Shown here: piece after piece, positions 1 through 11,642 of the stretch
How the letters are laid out: each line of letters opens with the position of its first letter
How positions within the stretch are numbered: the first letter of the stretch is position 1
NCBI GenBank assembly: GCA_024509875.1
Contig: JAMPIV010004261.1
Span: 1 to 64,000 of the forward strand
Direction of reading: 5' to 3'
Length of the DNA: 64,000 nucleotides
From: Oreohelix idahoensis
Taxonomy: Eukaryota > Mollusca > Gastropoda > Stylommatophora > Oreohelicidae
The notes under the pieces: generated by a model
The model's input: only the letters and a program-made list of their open reading frames with translations
Database searches by the model: none
What the model was told of the DNA's origin: nothing
Made by a program: the position numbers and the translations under genes

Positions 1-305
1 TTTATGTTTATTACCCAGACAACAAGAACAGTTGAAGCCAACATTTCAGATTAACTGTTGTAATAAAAACAGGAAGTGCACTGTGAGGTGAGAGTGTAGC
101 TCAGACATGATTCTTGTACTTTTGTTTTATAGAAGACAATGTCTTCTGCAGTGGTTCTCAACCTGTGGTTAATGACTCAATTTTCCAGTATTGGGAAACA
201 TTCCAAAGGATCACTTCACTTATGTTTCCCTAACTTAAAGTTTTTTAAGTGACATACCTTTGGCTGAACTACTGTAATTAATTTTTAACTTGTCAGTTTT
301 AGTCA

Positions 306-560
306 ATGGGTCATATCCCACCATCTTCTAGTGTTACATGGTATTCCTCTGTTATATGTTATTCCATTGTTACATGTTATTCCATTGTTACATTTTATTC
401 CAGTGTTATGGTATGCCACAGTTGCATTGTTATTCCACTCTTACGTGTTATTCTTCTCTTAAATGTTTTTCTAGCATTACATGATATTCTACTGTTACAT
501 GATATTCTACTGTTACGTAGTATTCTACTGTTACACAGTATTCCACTGTTATATGTGTCA
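306..560 (+). repeat. 18-bp minisatellite
   Basis: Degenerate tandem units of about 18 bases built on TTATTCCACTGTTACATG. The unit length is a multiple of three and stop-poor, so the array stays open as a 105-codon frame, but the translation is low-complexity (ILLLHDILLLH type) and is not a credible protein. The same array occurs at 48763-49275, and related ones at 5410-5630 and 51165-51375. Confidence 0.75.
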
Positions 561-561
561 C

Positions 562-860
562 AGAATTGCCTCCCCTGCTTTGCAGTAGTGGTCCAACAGT
601 GGCCAAAACTCAGAAGTACCTAATATGGGTCTTCAAAGGTGTCTACCTTTGCACAAGATTACTCTTGGCAGAGTTGTAGATAGAAGGATAATGATGCTTC
701 TATCTCAAGGGTGTAGTCATAAGATATTTCAGAAGTAATGCTGCATTGGGCTGGGCAATTGTTAACTTATATCTGATCCGCTGCCTTTTATGAAGAATGA
801 AGCAATGATTAATTTCAGCTCGTTCAAGCCCCCATCCTGATTTACTCAATGGAATTCTTC
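562..860 (+). repeat. Interspersed repeat R1
   Basis: About 300 bases beginning near TTGCCTCCCCTGCTTTGCAG. It recurs as a split copy at 15190-15281 plus 17657-17855, in reverse at about 58770-58965, and truncated at 49285-49331. I do not recognise the family; no coding frame is convincing. The split copy is useful because it defines an exact insertion site. Confidence 0.7.
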
Positions 861-1387
861 TTATTATGGTATAGCTCTGTTTGGAGTGTATTTAGTAAAT
901 TGACTGAGACATTCAAAATGACTAAATCACATACCTGTCAACCTGTACGAATTTTTCATACAATGTATGTATTTTTGATACTTTTAGCAGTGTGCGGTCG
1001 TATAGACTCGTTATACGGATCCCGCCCCCCCCCCCAAATTTTTTTAAAAATTTTAAATCAGAAAATATTTTCTAGCCCAGGTTTTTTTTTTTAAACCATT
1101 TTTTTAAATTTTTAATTCCGGGAATCTAGGCGTCTGTTTTTAAACTGAGGTCTCTCCCAGCAACCAATCAAATCCTTTTTTACCCAACAATTCAGCAAAA
1201 ACTTTGAATTCGGCCTCAAGCACTTTCGGTTTTCAGCGTGACATGACATATTTTTAAAGTTACCTGTTATCAACGACCATGCTTGCTTGCCATCACACTT
1301 CAACGCCATTTTGTTTAAAAAAAGCTAAGTACTTATAACTTGGTTAAATATTGCTGTTGTTTTGCTTTGTTACAATTTAATCGCTGT

Positions 1388-2860
1388 CTTAATCTTTCCA
1401 GTTTTATCTTGCCCTTCAATATATTTTCGATAAATTGTTATAATATTCTGTGTAGGCCCTCCATAACAAGAAAAAAAAAGTTTGTTGCGTTGAGTATGCC
1501 TACATTATTCCAGTGCTCGAGATTTGCTGCTTTATTTTTTAACAAAGTGGCGATCTATTATCACTGGTCTAGGCCACCAACCTTTAAATAATAATTTTGT
1601 AAATTTTTGGTAGTACACTTTTTCTTCCTAGATTTGATATTCTGTTCATAATTTGGTTACTGTTTTATTTTTTGCTGTTAGCTGTTTGCTGTGCTTCGTT
1701 GTATTTTATTTTTGTCATTCTCTTAATCTTTCCAGTTATATTTTGACCATTTAAATATTTCCAATAAATTAATATCATAAAATTCTGTGTAGGCCCTACA
1801 AAAGTAGAAAAAAAAGTTTATTTGTTTTGAGTAGGCTTTATTCTAGCAGTCGTGATTCGCTGCTGTATTTTTTAATAAAGTGGCAATCTATTATCACTGG
1901 TCTAGACTTCTTCTTTGATCCTTAGCCGCCAACTGTCAAAGCAGTCAGTGGCCATCACGCCTAGTGGCGTCTTGTAGGGCAACAACAAATTGATTCCACT
2001 TTGCTTGATTGGTGGCCATCCTTCGTACAGTGCCCCAACTCTGGTTCATTCTTTGCATCTCAGCCTCCACAGTCCTCCGCCAGGTTGTTTTTGGTCAGCC
2101 TCTCTTTCATTTTCCTTCAGGGGTCCAAAGCATAGCTGTTCTTGTGATGGCATTGGGGTCTCTTCTGAGGACATGGCCAACCCAGCTCCAGCGTCTGCCA
2201 GTTAGGATGGTGTGCATGTCCTCTTGCTTGCTCTGTGTAAGCAGATCGTGGTTTGTGATGGTATTCGGCCAAAAGATTCGGTGAATTTTTCTTAGGCATG
2301 TTGTGTGAAAAGAGGACAATTTCGACATTTCCTTCTCTGTAACTCTCCAGCATTCCGCACCATAGAGAAGCACAGAAAGCACACAGCTCTGATATAATCT
2401 TAATTGTGTGCTTGTGCTGTATTGAGAGGACTTCCAGATGTTGTTTAGGCTAAAAAAGGCTGTTCTTGCTTTATTCATTCTGATGTTGATGTTTTTGCCT
2501 GCCCCGCTGTCTGGTGTTACTTTGCATCCTAGGTATGTGAAGGTGTCTGTCTGTACAGTATATATAGGTCTAGACTACCAACTCTTAAATAACATTTTGT
2601 AAATTTTTGGTGGTACGTTTTTTCTTCCTAGATTTGATATTCTGTTCATAATTTGGTAAAAATAAAAAATTTTTTTTGCTGTTAGCCATTTGCTTTGCTC
2701 CGTTGTATTTTTTTTATCCGTTCTCTTAATCTTTCCAGTTATATTTTGATCATTTAAATATTTCCAATAAATTAATGTCATAATATTCTGTGTACATAAC
2801 TAGAAAAAAAAGTTTTTTTGCTTAAACTTCGCTGCTTTTTTTTTTCAATACAAAAAAAAA
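1388..2860. repeat. Three tandem units of about 338 bp inside TIR element 1
   Basis: The motif TCTTAATCTTTCCAGTT starts units at about 1388, 1723 and 2723. Each is followed by TTCTGTGTA and, in the first two, by AGGCCCT; the third is more diverged there. The first two are about 335 bases apart; removing the 659-bp LINE from the second interval leaves about the same spacing. The array therefore formed before the LINE inserted. Confidence 0.75.
1908..2566 (-). mobile_element. LINE family A, 5'-truncated 3' end
   Basis: The minus strand encodes the C-terminal part of a non-LTR reverse transcriptase ORF (KSSQYSTSTQLRLYQSC, YGAECWRVTEKEMSKLSS, RRWSWVGHVLRRDPNAI, in order). The 3' end on the minus strand carries GAAGAAG. 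A 9-base target duplication, GGTCTAGAC, flanks it at 1899-1907 and 2567-2575. It sits in the second unit of the 338-bp array. It is 5'-truncated and its frame is interrupted. Confidence 0.88.
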
Positions 2861-3386
2861 TCCACACAGACTGCAGGAGGTCCATGAATGCGGACAGACT
2901 GACTTCTTGTTTACAGTGTAAGATTAACATTAATACATGCTGGGCAGGCTTTAAGCCCACAAATGCAAAGTGCTAAAAGTAAAAGTGTTGATTGTTATAT
3001 TTCTTTTTAAAAATAAAATTTTGCCTTGTTTTGGCGAGGCGCGTCCCGTTCAACCTAGCCGGTTATATTAGGGCACATGTCCAAATATAAAAGATCTTCA
3101 GGTCTGGATTTTTGATTATAATACTAAACACTGTGCATCGAAAGAATAATGTACCTCACGATCACTAAGTTTTTTTATATGTAAAGAACAGCATGAGACT
3201 ATTAGCATGTTTTATATCACACTTATTCAAATGCTAATAGATTTGTATATGTCATTTTTCGTTTTAAAACTGTATTGTGTATAATTTATTAATATATTTT
3301 TTGCGTAAGGATTTTTGGGTCTTTGTAAGAATTTTTTTGGTCTGACGTACAGGTTTTTGTCTCATGAGGTTGACAGGTATGAAATC

Positions 3387-5047
3387 GACGTTAAATTTGT
3401 ATATTTACAAATAACAGATTTTATAATCATTTAGGTTTTAACAAGGTTTTCAAAGAATGAATAATTATTTATCAGAAAAATTATCATCACTGTTGTGATG
3501 TAATGGTAGTTTGTAAAGGAGGTCACTTGGCAGCTTTTATGTGTTACTTAGCTGTCAGTGACAGTTTTGCTCCTTTTGATGATTTGGTTCTTGGTAGAAT
3601 GGATCACTGATCCTGCTTGTTGGTGGTCATGGTTGTAGGGCACAGCACATTCCCAGAAGTGTCAGAGTGTCTACAAAGTTGGTTACTCGTCTTTAAGCCC
3701 TGACTGATGATGGTATCTAGCTTCGACTATAGGCCACTTGTACCCTTCTTATTCCAGAGATGGTACCCTCAACTGGTACCACCAGCTAGTATGGTAAAAG
3801 AACAGAAAGAAATACCCTCTGAGTATTGGGTTTCCCAACACATAGTTATGTGTCCCCTTCTTCCTGTTCCACCATCCCATCTACCTCAGACTTTACCCTT
3901 GATGAGAATTAAGCTTAATCACTCGAGAAAACTTTCTTTACATTTAAATTCATCAGCTGTATATTTACTTTACATTCAAATGAAAAGGTTAATAGTATAG
4001 ATAGAATATGTTTACATTTACATCTACACTGGTTGAAAAATGTTCACAATATAAATTGAATATGTTTTCAGTTACATCTACACTCATAGAAAAACTTGAA
4101 AACTTTCATTATTTTGAAAAGTGAAAATGTTTACATAGACATTTACACTGGTTTGTAATTGTAAATATTATAATTAGAATGTACTTCATTTCTTTAATCT
4201 TTCCCTCCCTGCTCCAAATGGAACTTGGGACTGCCTATACTTTTTAATTCTCTTTAAGAAACCAGCAATAAAGCAGTCACCAGCCCTTGCAGTAGTGGTT
4301 CATGAAATCATCATTCTGTATACTGAGGTTACCAGCCTAAAATGACTTGGACATCTGCTTGCAATTTTCACATATTAATGTTTACATGGCAATATATACA
4401 TATTCACATGTTAGTAATGAAAAATATAGAATGTAAAATGTACAACTCATGCCAATCTTGGCTCACAGACTGTTTGCTCATAGAATTAGGTTAAGACACT
4501 AGCAGATGCATTTTTTTTCACGTGTTCTTTGGGGTCGTTACTTTAACAATAAATTCCCACAATGACTCCATGTTTTCAGTTTCCTCAGATCCTGGTTTTC
4601 CTTATTAAAGTGATAGAGTTCTCTTGGGTTGTTTAAGTCCTTCAAAATGCTACACCAAATTCCGTTCTGATAAATGGAACTACGATTATAACTTCTAGCA
4701 TTCTGGTTGTCATCTGGGCAAGCGATTCTCACTGTGTCTTAAAACTGCAAACGAGTCAGGTTATATTGCAAGTTTTCATCCCCTGATTGTTGGTTACAAT
4801 TGAGGCAATGTCCAATCAGGAATTTGGTGGTTCCTCTATTTTGAACACCCCCCAATCATTTCAAAACTGCCTATTTAGATGGGGTAATTCAAATATTTCC
4901 ATGTAGGAAAAATTGTGCGCGTAATGTGAGGTCAGTTCTCCCAAATATGGAAGTGACAAGTACGTACACTCTCTTGGCAATGTGTTTCCAATGTAACATC
5001 TTACTTTTATCTAAAGTAATCTGTTTGTACAGGTCAGACAGGAAATA
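3387..5047. other. No gene recognised; partly duplicated DNA
   Basis: From 3387 to 3920 the sequence is unique in the window and holds no credible frame. From 3921 onward it is shared with 49335 onward. The short frames here are not conserved in any way that suggests protein. Confidence 0.5.
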
Positions 5048-5356
5048 ATGATGTCATTCATGTCTGTCCAAAGTGTGTCACACAGACAAGTAATCTCTTT
5101 ATCTGTCACTTGTGCACACAAAATCCGTCTGTGGGCAAGTAATTGTATCACCTGGCATGGCTTGAACAAACAAAACTATGCAAAAACTGACCAGGCCCAT
5201 ATGAGTTTTACCTGTGTTAATCTTCACAAAGCTATGAAGCGCCAAGAAAATATGATGAATTATCACCAAAAAGGAGTGTCAAATGATTTCACAATATCAA
5301 ATATCTGTTACATAGCTGAGAAAGAAAAAGGGTGCCGACCACTGAAAAGCACGTAA
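5048..5356 (+). other. Open frame of 102 codons in duplicated DNA, probably not a gene
   Basis: An ATG-to-stop frame is present here and, with one more Met, at 50777-51088. Between the copies I count 13 base differences, of which 11 change the amino acid and 2 do not. That is what unconstrained DNA gives, so the shared open frame is not evidence of function. No domain is recognised. Confidence 0.35.
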
Positions 5357-5409
5357 GTCAGTATAACAACTGTAACAGAATATGGCCATAGTGGACAAGA
5401 GAGTGACCC

Positions 5410-5630
5410 AAAAATTATGTGACAATATGTTATTCCTTTGTTACGTTCTATTCCAATGTTACATAACATTCTGCTGTTACATGTTATTCCACTGTTACAT
5501 GTCTTCCAATGTTACATAGTATTCCACTATTACATGCTATTCTACAGTTACATGTTTTCCCACTGGTACTTGTTTTTCCACTGTTATGTGTTATTCCTTT
5601 GTTTCTTGTTATTCCATTTTTACATTATTC
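5410..5630 (+). repeat. 18-bp minisatellite, second array
   Basis: Same ATTCCACTGTTACATGTT-type units as at 306-560, in the same orientation and about 5 kb away. Its duplicate is at 51165-51375. Confidence 0.7.
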
Positions 5631-6735
5631 ACGTGCTCTGTCACTCTTATTGTTAGATAGCAAAATAATGCCACTTTATATCAATATTAATATGAAGTTT
5701 CAAAACCATGATCAAATTGTTACAAAATAACCAGTGGTTTTTAAGGTAAGGTGAATGGAAATTGGTTATTTCAATCTGACAAGGTTAAAAACATGATCTA
5801 CATTTTAACCACATTATCCTGGGTCAGAAACAAATGTATTGTTATTGTTGTTTAGAATCAACATCACAACACTCTGGGAAAACCTATAGGTGCTCTGTTT
5901 CCCTCAGCAAATTTCGAAGGGTATGAAGGCTAATTGTTGCATGCTGGTTGTATATATGCCAAATACATCCTCTCATACATTTATCCCTGCCAGTCTTGCA
6001 CCTAATGCCAAACTCCAGCAATCTTAACTTTGATGATTCATCAATTACAGTGTCATTCTCTAATACGTGATCATTAATTGTCCTCAGTATCTCTCACTTG
6101 TCCATATCCAGTGTAACTACTATAGGGGCTCTTGAAGCTAGTCTATCAGCTCTTTCATTGCCCCGTTCCCCTGCATGACCAGGACAGTAGACCCACACCA
6201 GTTCTTTGAAGATTCAAGGCTTCTATGGAGGTTTTCCATTCATGCCTTAGCCATCCATTTTGGATCTTTCGAAGCATGGAGTGACACTATAAATGCCCAT
6301 GTTAATGAAGATTCAGACAACCACCTTAAAGCCGTAGTAGCTGCCTCCACCTCCATTCTCAACCTGGAGGTTGTTGTCATGTAAGCCCTGCGATGTTCAG
6401 CAACAATCCTGTTGGATAGAAATTTATAAAGTAGAGTAAAGAAGGTGATCTAAATCCATTAATTTTTTTTTTTTTGTAAATGAATGTAACACGTTTTTTG
6501 GTAGCAAATTGTTGTGCTTCTATTTTAACATGTTCTACCAGTGTGAGCTATATCATGTCCAAGTATTTGGCAAAACTTTATGTGATAATCATGTGATTAT
6601 ATCCCAGCAATATCACAGGTGAAATGAGGAAGTGAGTTCATGTTACTTAGTAAATCAACAGTGCAGATATCAAAGTGTGGCCATGTTTAAAAACTGAAGC
6701 AGTTTGTCTCACATGTGCAGTGTTTTGTTTCTAGG
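5631..6735. other. No gene recognised; duplicated DNA
   Basis: Matches 51376-52535 in the second copy. It has no long frame, RNA gene or element end that I recognise. Near 6736 there is a pyrimidine tract ending TTTCTAG that could act as a splice acceptor for the frame that follows. Confidence 0.5.
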
Positions 6736-7490
6736 GACACACAGTGAAGGAAGAGAGAAAAGATGAGAAGGAAGGTCATGTTTCTGCTGGATGGGAGAAT
6801 AAGAGGATCAGTTCCACGTCTGCATGTCCTACTGGGGACAGTTTACTTGGTAAGATCACTTCCATATCTGCATGTCCTAGTGGGGACAGTTTACTTGGTA
6901 AGATCACTTCCATATCTGCATGTCCTACTGGGACAGTTTACTTGGTAAGATCACTTCCATATCTGCATGTCCTACTGGGACAGTTTACTTGGTAAGATCA
7001 CTTCCATATCTGCATGTCCTACTGGGGACAGTTTACTTGGTAAGATCACTTCCATATCTGCATGTCCTAGTGGGGACAGTTTGCTAGGTAAGATCACTTC
7101 CATATCTGCATGTCCTACTGGGACAGTTTACTTGGTAAGATCACTTCCATATCTGCATGTCCTAGTGGGGACAGTTTACTTGGTAAGACCAGTTCCACAT
7201 CTGCATGTCCTAGTGGGGACAGTTTACTTGGTAAGACCAGTTCCACATCTGCATGTCCTACTGGGGACAGTTTACTTGGTAAGACCAGTTCCACATCTGC
7301 ATGTCCTACTGGGGACAGTTTACTTGTGTCACAAAATGTCTGTATGTGTTCTTTTGTGAGATCTCTCACACCTTCAGCCCTGTGGCAGTATCATTTCTTT
7401 TTCTTAATTTTTTCCCATTCAATCACTTTTATTTGGCATAAATCATGCCTTTTCATGCCTTTTACTCTCTATGGCGGATTAGTAGAGTGA
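6736..7490 (+). other. 48-bp minisatellite with open frame, copy 1 (frame broken)
   Basis: A non-repetitive lead (GHTVKEERKDEKEGHV) preceded by an acceptor-like TTTCTAG runs into about 11 units of 48 bp. In the intact frame each unit encodes 16 residues of the form SACPTGDSLLGKITSI. Three units are 47 bp (one G missing in the G-run), so the frame shifts three times and returns to phase. Every unit contains TTGGTAAGA, a good 5' splice-site consensus. The tail reads through to a stop near 7490. Copy 2 (52501-53148) has only 48-bp units and an unbroken frame. I do not recognise the protein and cannot say that it is expressed. Confidence 0.55.
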
Positions 7491-8827
7491 AGTCTTTAGC
7501 ACTCCACTCCCCTATGGGCATATCTGCTTTACACGCAGACTTGTTACATCTGCCAGGCTATTAGATGGTCAGTGGTAATTCATTTATCACATAATCAGTT
7601 TGACCACCTTTGAAAAACGTGTCTGTCCAGCATTTGACCCCAGAGAAAAGCTGATGACCGTGTTGACACAAGCTTGTATGATGCGTACGATGAAAGAAGA
7701 CAACATTGTCTGACCAGACATCTGTCTGATGGAGGCATGCAGATAAAGGCAATAATTAGATAATCTTCTCATCTGTGCTTTCTTTGTATCTTGATTGCAG
7801 AAAAGATGGTAGAGAGGAAAGCATCTGGGCAGGAAATTAGTCACAGATTTGTTTGTGAGCAATCGGAAGTCTTACGAATTATTAGATAGAGGTCACGTTG
7901 GAATTTAAATGTAATATTTTACAATACGCCGAGGATGAGTAATGATTTAACAACCCAACCCCTCTAGGCTCAGAGATATACAATGTATTTTGTTGGAACT
8001 CGGAAACTGAAAATATAATGTAACACGATCGGTGTCACAGCACACACTGCAGCGCAAACATCAGACTAGCGACTTCTAAAAGCCAGATATAAAAAAAAGA
8101 CATTGGATTTATAAATTTCACAACTGTAAGTAACAGATTGAGTATTGGGCAACTTTGAACTTCACAAGCAAACCTACATTTTTAATACAAGACTGGAAAC
8201 TTATGGGACCAGGACTTCAAAATAACAAGACTGGAAACCTAGTAATTTGATCACAACTCATAGAGGAATTAAACAAAAGTTTTCACAGGCCAGTGATTTC
8301 GCATAACACCCGCCATCAGAGGAATTAACTATAATTTCCAGACCTAAGTGATTTCGAATCATCTAATACAGAGCTGTGTCCAGTCTAAATCTGTGCAAGG
8401 AGATTGTGTATTCCCAAAATTTGGGCTCATGGTTACAAGCCATCAGACGATTTGTGGTACTAACGCCGCTAGTGTGAGAGAAAAGCATCCACCCTAACCG
8501 CTTACAGTGGAAGAGAGTGTAGAGAAGGCTTTCATCATCACAGAATTGATGAACCATAGCTGCAGGGCTCATCTAGAGTTAAGTTTTTTGTGTAAAACAA
8601 GCCCCAGCAAATTTTCCTAAAACTCCCATCTACGTCTCTATGGCGATAAATTTGTATCCATTAAAATTTCACAAATCTTTTCCATATTTATTTTAAACTG
8701 TTAAAGACTAATTCACTATTAAATTTGTTACCTTTTGTTTTAAAATTAAACAAATACAGTTGATTCAGTTTATATGTATGAAAGCAAACGTTTGAGCCAG
8801 ACTCCCTGATAAATACATAGATATATT
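7491..8827. other. No gene recognised; duplicated DNA
   Basis: Collinear with about 53149-54484. The first 50 bases resemble one unit of the 52-bp satellite found at 46295-47115 (AGTGAAGTCTTTAGCACTCC). Otherwise there is nothing I recognise on either strand. Confidence 0.5.
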
Positions 8828-9880
8828 CTTCTTCTTTGATCCTTAGCCGCTGACCATCAAAGCAGTCAGTGGCCATCACGCCTGGTGGCGTCTTGTAGGG
8901 CAACAACAAATTGATTCCACTTTGCTCGGTCGGTGGCCATCCTTCATACAGTGCCCCAACTCTGGTTCATTCTTTGCATCTCAGCCTCCACAGTCCTCCG
9001 CCAAGTTGTTTTTGGTCGGCCTCTCTTTCGTTTTCCCTCATGGGTCCAAAGCATAGCTGTTCTTGTGATGGCATTGGGGTCTCTTCTGAGGACATGACCA
9101 ACCCAGCTCCAGCGTCTGCCAGCTATGATGGTGTGCATGTCCTCTTGCTTGCTACGAGTAAGCAGATCTTGTTTGGTGATGGTATTTGGCCAAAAGATTC
9201 GGTGAATTTTTCTTAGGCATGTTGTGTGAAAAGAGGACAATTTCGACATTTCCTTCTCTGTAACTCTCCAGCATTCCGCACCATAGAGAAGCACAGAAAG
9301 CACACAACTCTGATATAATCTTAATTTTGTGCTTGTGCTGTATTGGGAGGACTTCCAGATGCTGTTTAGGCTAAAGAAGGCTGTTCTTGCCTTATTCATT
9401 CTGATGTTGATGTCTTTGCCTGCCCCACCGTCTGGTGTTACTATGCTTCCTAGGTATGTGAAGGTATCTGTCTGTACCAGTTGCTGATTCCTTACTGATA
9501 TGGGCTCAGGGTTGCTCACATTGAGCCTCATGACCTCAGACTTCTTTAAATTGATGTTCAAGCCCACCTGCTGGCTAAACTTATTAAGTCTATCCATTTT
9601 TTCCTGGATGTGTTGATGTGAATGTGCTAGTAGTGCAATGTCATCTGCATATTCCAGATCTTCCAAAGTAGAAAATGTAGTCCATCTTATTCCTCTTGGA
9701 CTGCCCTGTGTTGTCTGGCGCATCACCCAGTCTATGACTGTTAAAAATAGAGTGGTTGATAAGGGGCATCCCTGTCGTACTCCTGTCTTCACCTCAAAGG
9801 TTAGGTTGCTCTGCCCAACACTACACGTAAAGTTGGCATAGAGGCTTTTTATCATAAAAATACCATGGGCAGCCAAAAAA
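8828..9880 (-). pseudogene. LINE family A reverse transcriptase, C-terminal half
   Basis: The minus strand holds an open frame of 331 codons (8944-9939). Its N-terminal 30 or so residues are read from flanking DNA. Recognisable reverse transcriptase signatures follow in order: GVRQGCPLS, then the YADD catalytic box in LEYADDIALLAHS, then GLNINLKKSEVM, TYLGSIV and the C-terminal GHVLRRDPNAI and KRKRGRPKTTWRR motifs. The endonuclease and the N-terminal palm are missing, so it is 5'-truncated. The (GAAGAAG) 3' end is at 8828. An RTE-like clade is my inference. The same insertion is cut short in duplication copy 2 at 54762. Confidence 0.85.
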
Positions 9881-10009
9881 AAAGAGTAATGAGGTTGACT
9901 GTAGAAATACATTAGAGAATAGGCCAGTCTGTATGTCATCTTTTAAAATGATCTTGTACTGTAATCAAAACCCAGGTTGTGAGGAATATCAACAGGAGTA
10001 TAATGAAGA
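9881..10009. other. Unassigned spacer
   Basis: Short sequence between the LINE and the 85-bp repeats; no target duplication for the LINE is visible here. Confidence 0.4.
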
Positions 10010-11300
10010 TTGCCATAAACATGAACCTGTCACCCCTGATGCTAATATTGAGGTATGATGTAAAGTTAGTTGTTTAGACAAACTATATTAGCCATAAACC
10101 TGAACCTGTCACCCCTGGTGCTAATATTGAGGTATGATGTTGTATCTTAAGTTGTGTAGACAAAATACACCAATCAAAATGTTGATGCTAATATTGAGGT
10201 AGCATGTATATCCAGTTATTCAGACAAACTATACCAGTGGTGCACACAGGTGGCTACCTCAGGAATGAGTGCTAAGCAGAGTTTTTGAAGTGCACAAAGA
10301 GATCATTCAGTTTCTTACTAAACAGCACAGTAATGTATTTGAAAAATGAAACAATCCCTCAGTTGGCATAGTTAGCCAATATATTCACTCATCTGAATGA
10401 ATTAAACATCAGTACAAGGATTTGGGGTGAGCACAATAACAGCCTGAGAAAAATTGCTTTTATCTGTAAACTTTCAGTTTGAACAAAATATGTAGACAAA
10501 GGTAATTTTGCCAATTTTCCTGTGCTTGATGAAACTATTTTGGAGAATGAGAGCAACACAATAATTGCACAGGAAATTGCAATTCATTTGCAACAACTGA
10601 ATGACTCTTTCCAAGGATATTATTCCAAGAGAGATACAGAAGCATTTAGCAGGTGGATACTGGATCCATTTCTTTGTTATCATAATTGAATGGACAACAG
10701 AAATTTAATGAAAGACTATCTCATTGAATTACGAGCAAATAGCTGCATTCAAATGAAATTCAAACAAATTAAATTAGATAAATTCTAGTGTGATCAACTA
10801 GAACTATTTCCACAGTTAGCAAAGAGAGCACTGCACAGTCTTGTGCCATTTCGTACTTGTGTGAAATGGAATTTTCTTCACTTGTAAATATAAAAACTAA
10901 AACCCAAAATAGTTTAGATATTTCAAAGAGCCCTGTTTCAAACATTTAATTGAAAGTAAGCAACGGAAAAAAAGTCATGAAGAATTTATAATTATATAAT
11001 TTAATAACTAGACATGCATCTGGTGTGACATTTTAAAACCAAACCATTTTTTAATAAATTACATTCCTAAAATCGACAGTAATAAAAGCACAATTTTCAT
11101 TCTACACAGTAATCTAAAAATTAAGTATTGTTTCCTGTGGGTGCAAAAACACATTTTGAGAATTCAAAGGGTACCAGCAGCTGAAAAGGTTAAGAACCAC
11201 TGAACTATACCAACCATAACCTTGAACCTGTTACCCATAATGCTAATATTGAGGTAGGATGTTGTATAGTCAGTTGTCTAGACAAACTATATCAAGCCTT
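10010..11300. repeat. Tandem repeats of about 75-90 bp, split by a hAT element
   Basis: Units containing GCTAATATTGAGGTA and AGACAAACTATA occur at about 10013, 10090, 10180 and, beyond the inserted hAT, at 11211. Removing 10235-11202 and one target duplication joins the array. No frame is open. Confidence 0.75.
10235..11202 (+). mobile_element. Decayed hAT transposon
   Basis: The element begins CAGTGGT and ends ACCACTG, and is flanked by an exact 8-bp duplication AACTATAC (10227-10234 and 11203-11210), the hAT hallmark. The interior plus strand retains pieces of a hAT transposase: IFTHLNELNIS, then KGNFANFPVLDE, then YLCEMEFSSLVNIKTKTQNS. The last is the C-terminal dimerisation region seen in ZBED5/FAM200-like proteins. 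Stops and frameshifts separate the pieces, and the N-terminal BED finger and most of the catalytic domain are gone. Confidence 0.88.
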
Positions 11301-11302
11301 TT

Positions 11303-11642
11303 TAAGAGTCATATTCCTTATTATTTCTGTTTTTTGGTTATTTATTTATTTTTTAAATCTGGTGTGCTTATTTGCACTTACAGATTTTAAAACACACTTT
11401 ACACTCGCGGGATCTGCATTTTATTTAGAAATTTATATTTTGCTATGTATTGTTTGCGTGTCTGTGTTCATACACATGTGTGTGAATGTGCTTGTACTAG
11501 GTCATAAGTAATGGTAGTAATGTGAAAGAGATTTCAGGAAAACACACATCACCTACATTTTAAATTTGTGTGTAGCCTGTGACATTAATGTCTGATTGAT
11601 CCAAATTTATGTCAGGCTGATTGTGGCAACAACTGTGCTAAA
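11303..11642. other. Upstream region of the zinc-finger gene
   Basis: Contains an AT-rich run and a GT/CA-rich stretch. A possible splice acceptor, TTTATGTCAG, ends at about 11612, so the small coding exon may begin there and the true first exon may lie further upstream. No promoter can be called. Confidence 0.35.

Larger units (their letters stand above)
930..3381. mobile_element. TIR DNA transposon, CATAC-terminus family, element 1
   Basis: The segment is bounded by a perfect 15-base terminal inverted repeat, CATACCTGTCAACCT at the left and its reverse complement at the right. AAATC lies one base before the left end and directly after the right end, a possible 5-bp target duplication. Subterminal GTACAGG/GTACG motifs sit inside both ends. 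The interior is T-rich and contains a triplicated unit of about 338 bp and a nested LINE, but no transposase frame. It shares terminal design with 59629-61239. The superfamily is not assigned. Confidence 0.7.
1..9103. repeat. Segmental duplication, copy 1
   Basis: This stretch aligns collinearly with 48436-54762: 1-603 with 48436-49330, 3921-6735 with about 49335-52535, and 7325-9103 with about 52980-54762. Over the matched 309 bases at 5048-5356 I count 13 substitutions, about 4 percent. Copy 1 carries roughly 3.3 kb (604-3920) that copy 2 lacks. Repeat R1 is continuous across that junction in copy 1 and cut short in copy 2, so copy 2 was deleted. The duplication probably extends upstream of the window. 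Its right edge lies inside a LINE. Confidence 0.9.

Noticed and set aside
155..250. hAT end CAGTGGTTCTCAACCTGTGG at about 155 (also about 48588)
   Set aside because: The terminus looks like a hAT inverted repeat, but no matching right end or 8-bp duplication could be found, so the element cannot be bounded.
306..623. Small leucine-rich protein frames in the 18-bp arrays
   Set aside because: The frames arise because the unit is a stop-free multiple of three. Composition is low-complexity and unit sequences drift freely between copies.
5048..5356. Conserved 102-codon gene in both duplication copies
   Set aside because: 11 of 13 differences change amino acids; there is no sign of constraint and no domain.
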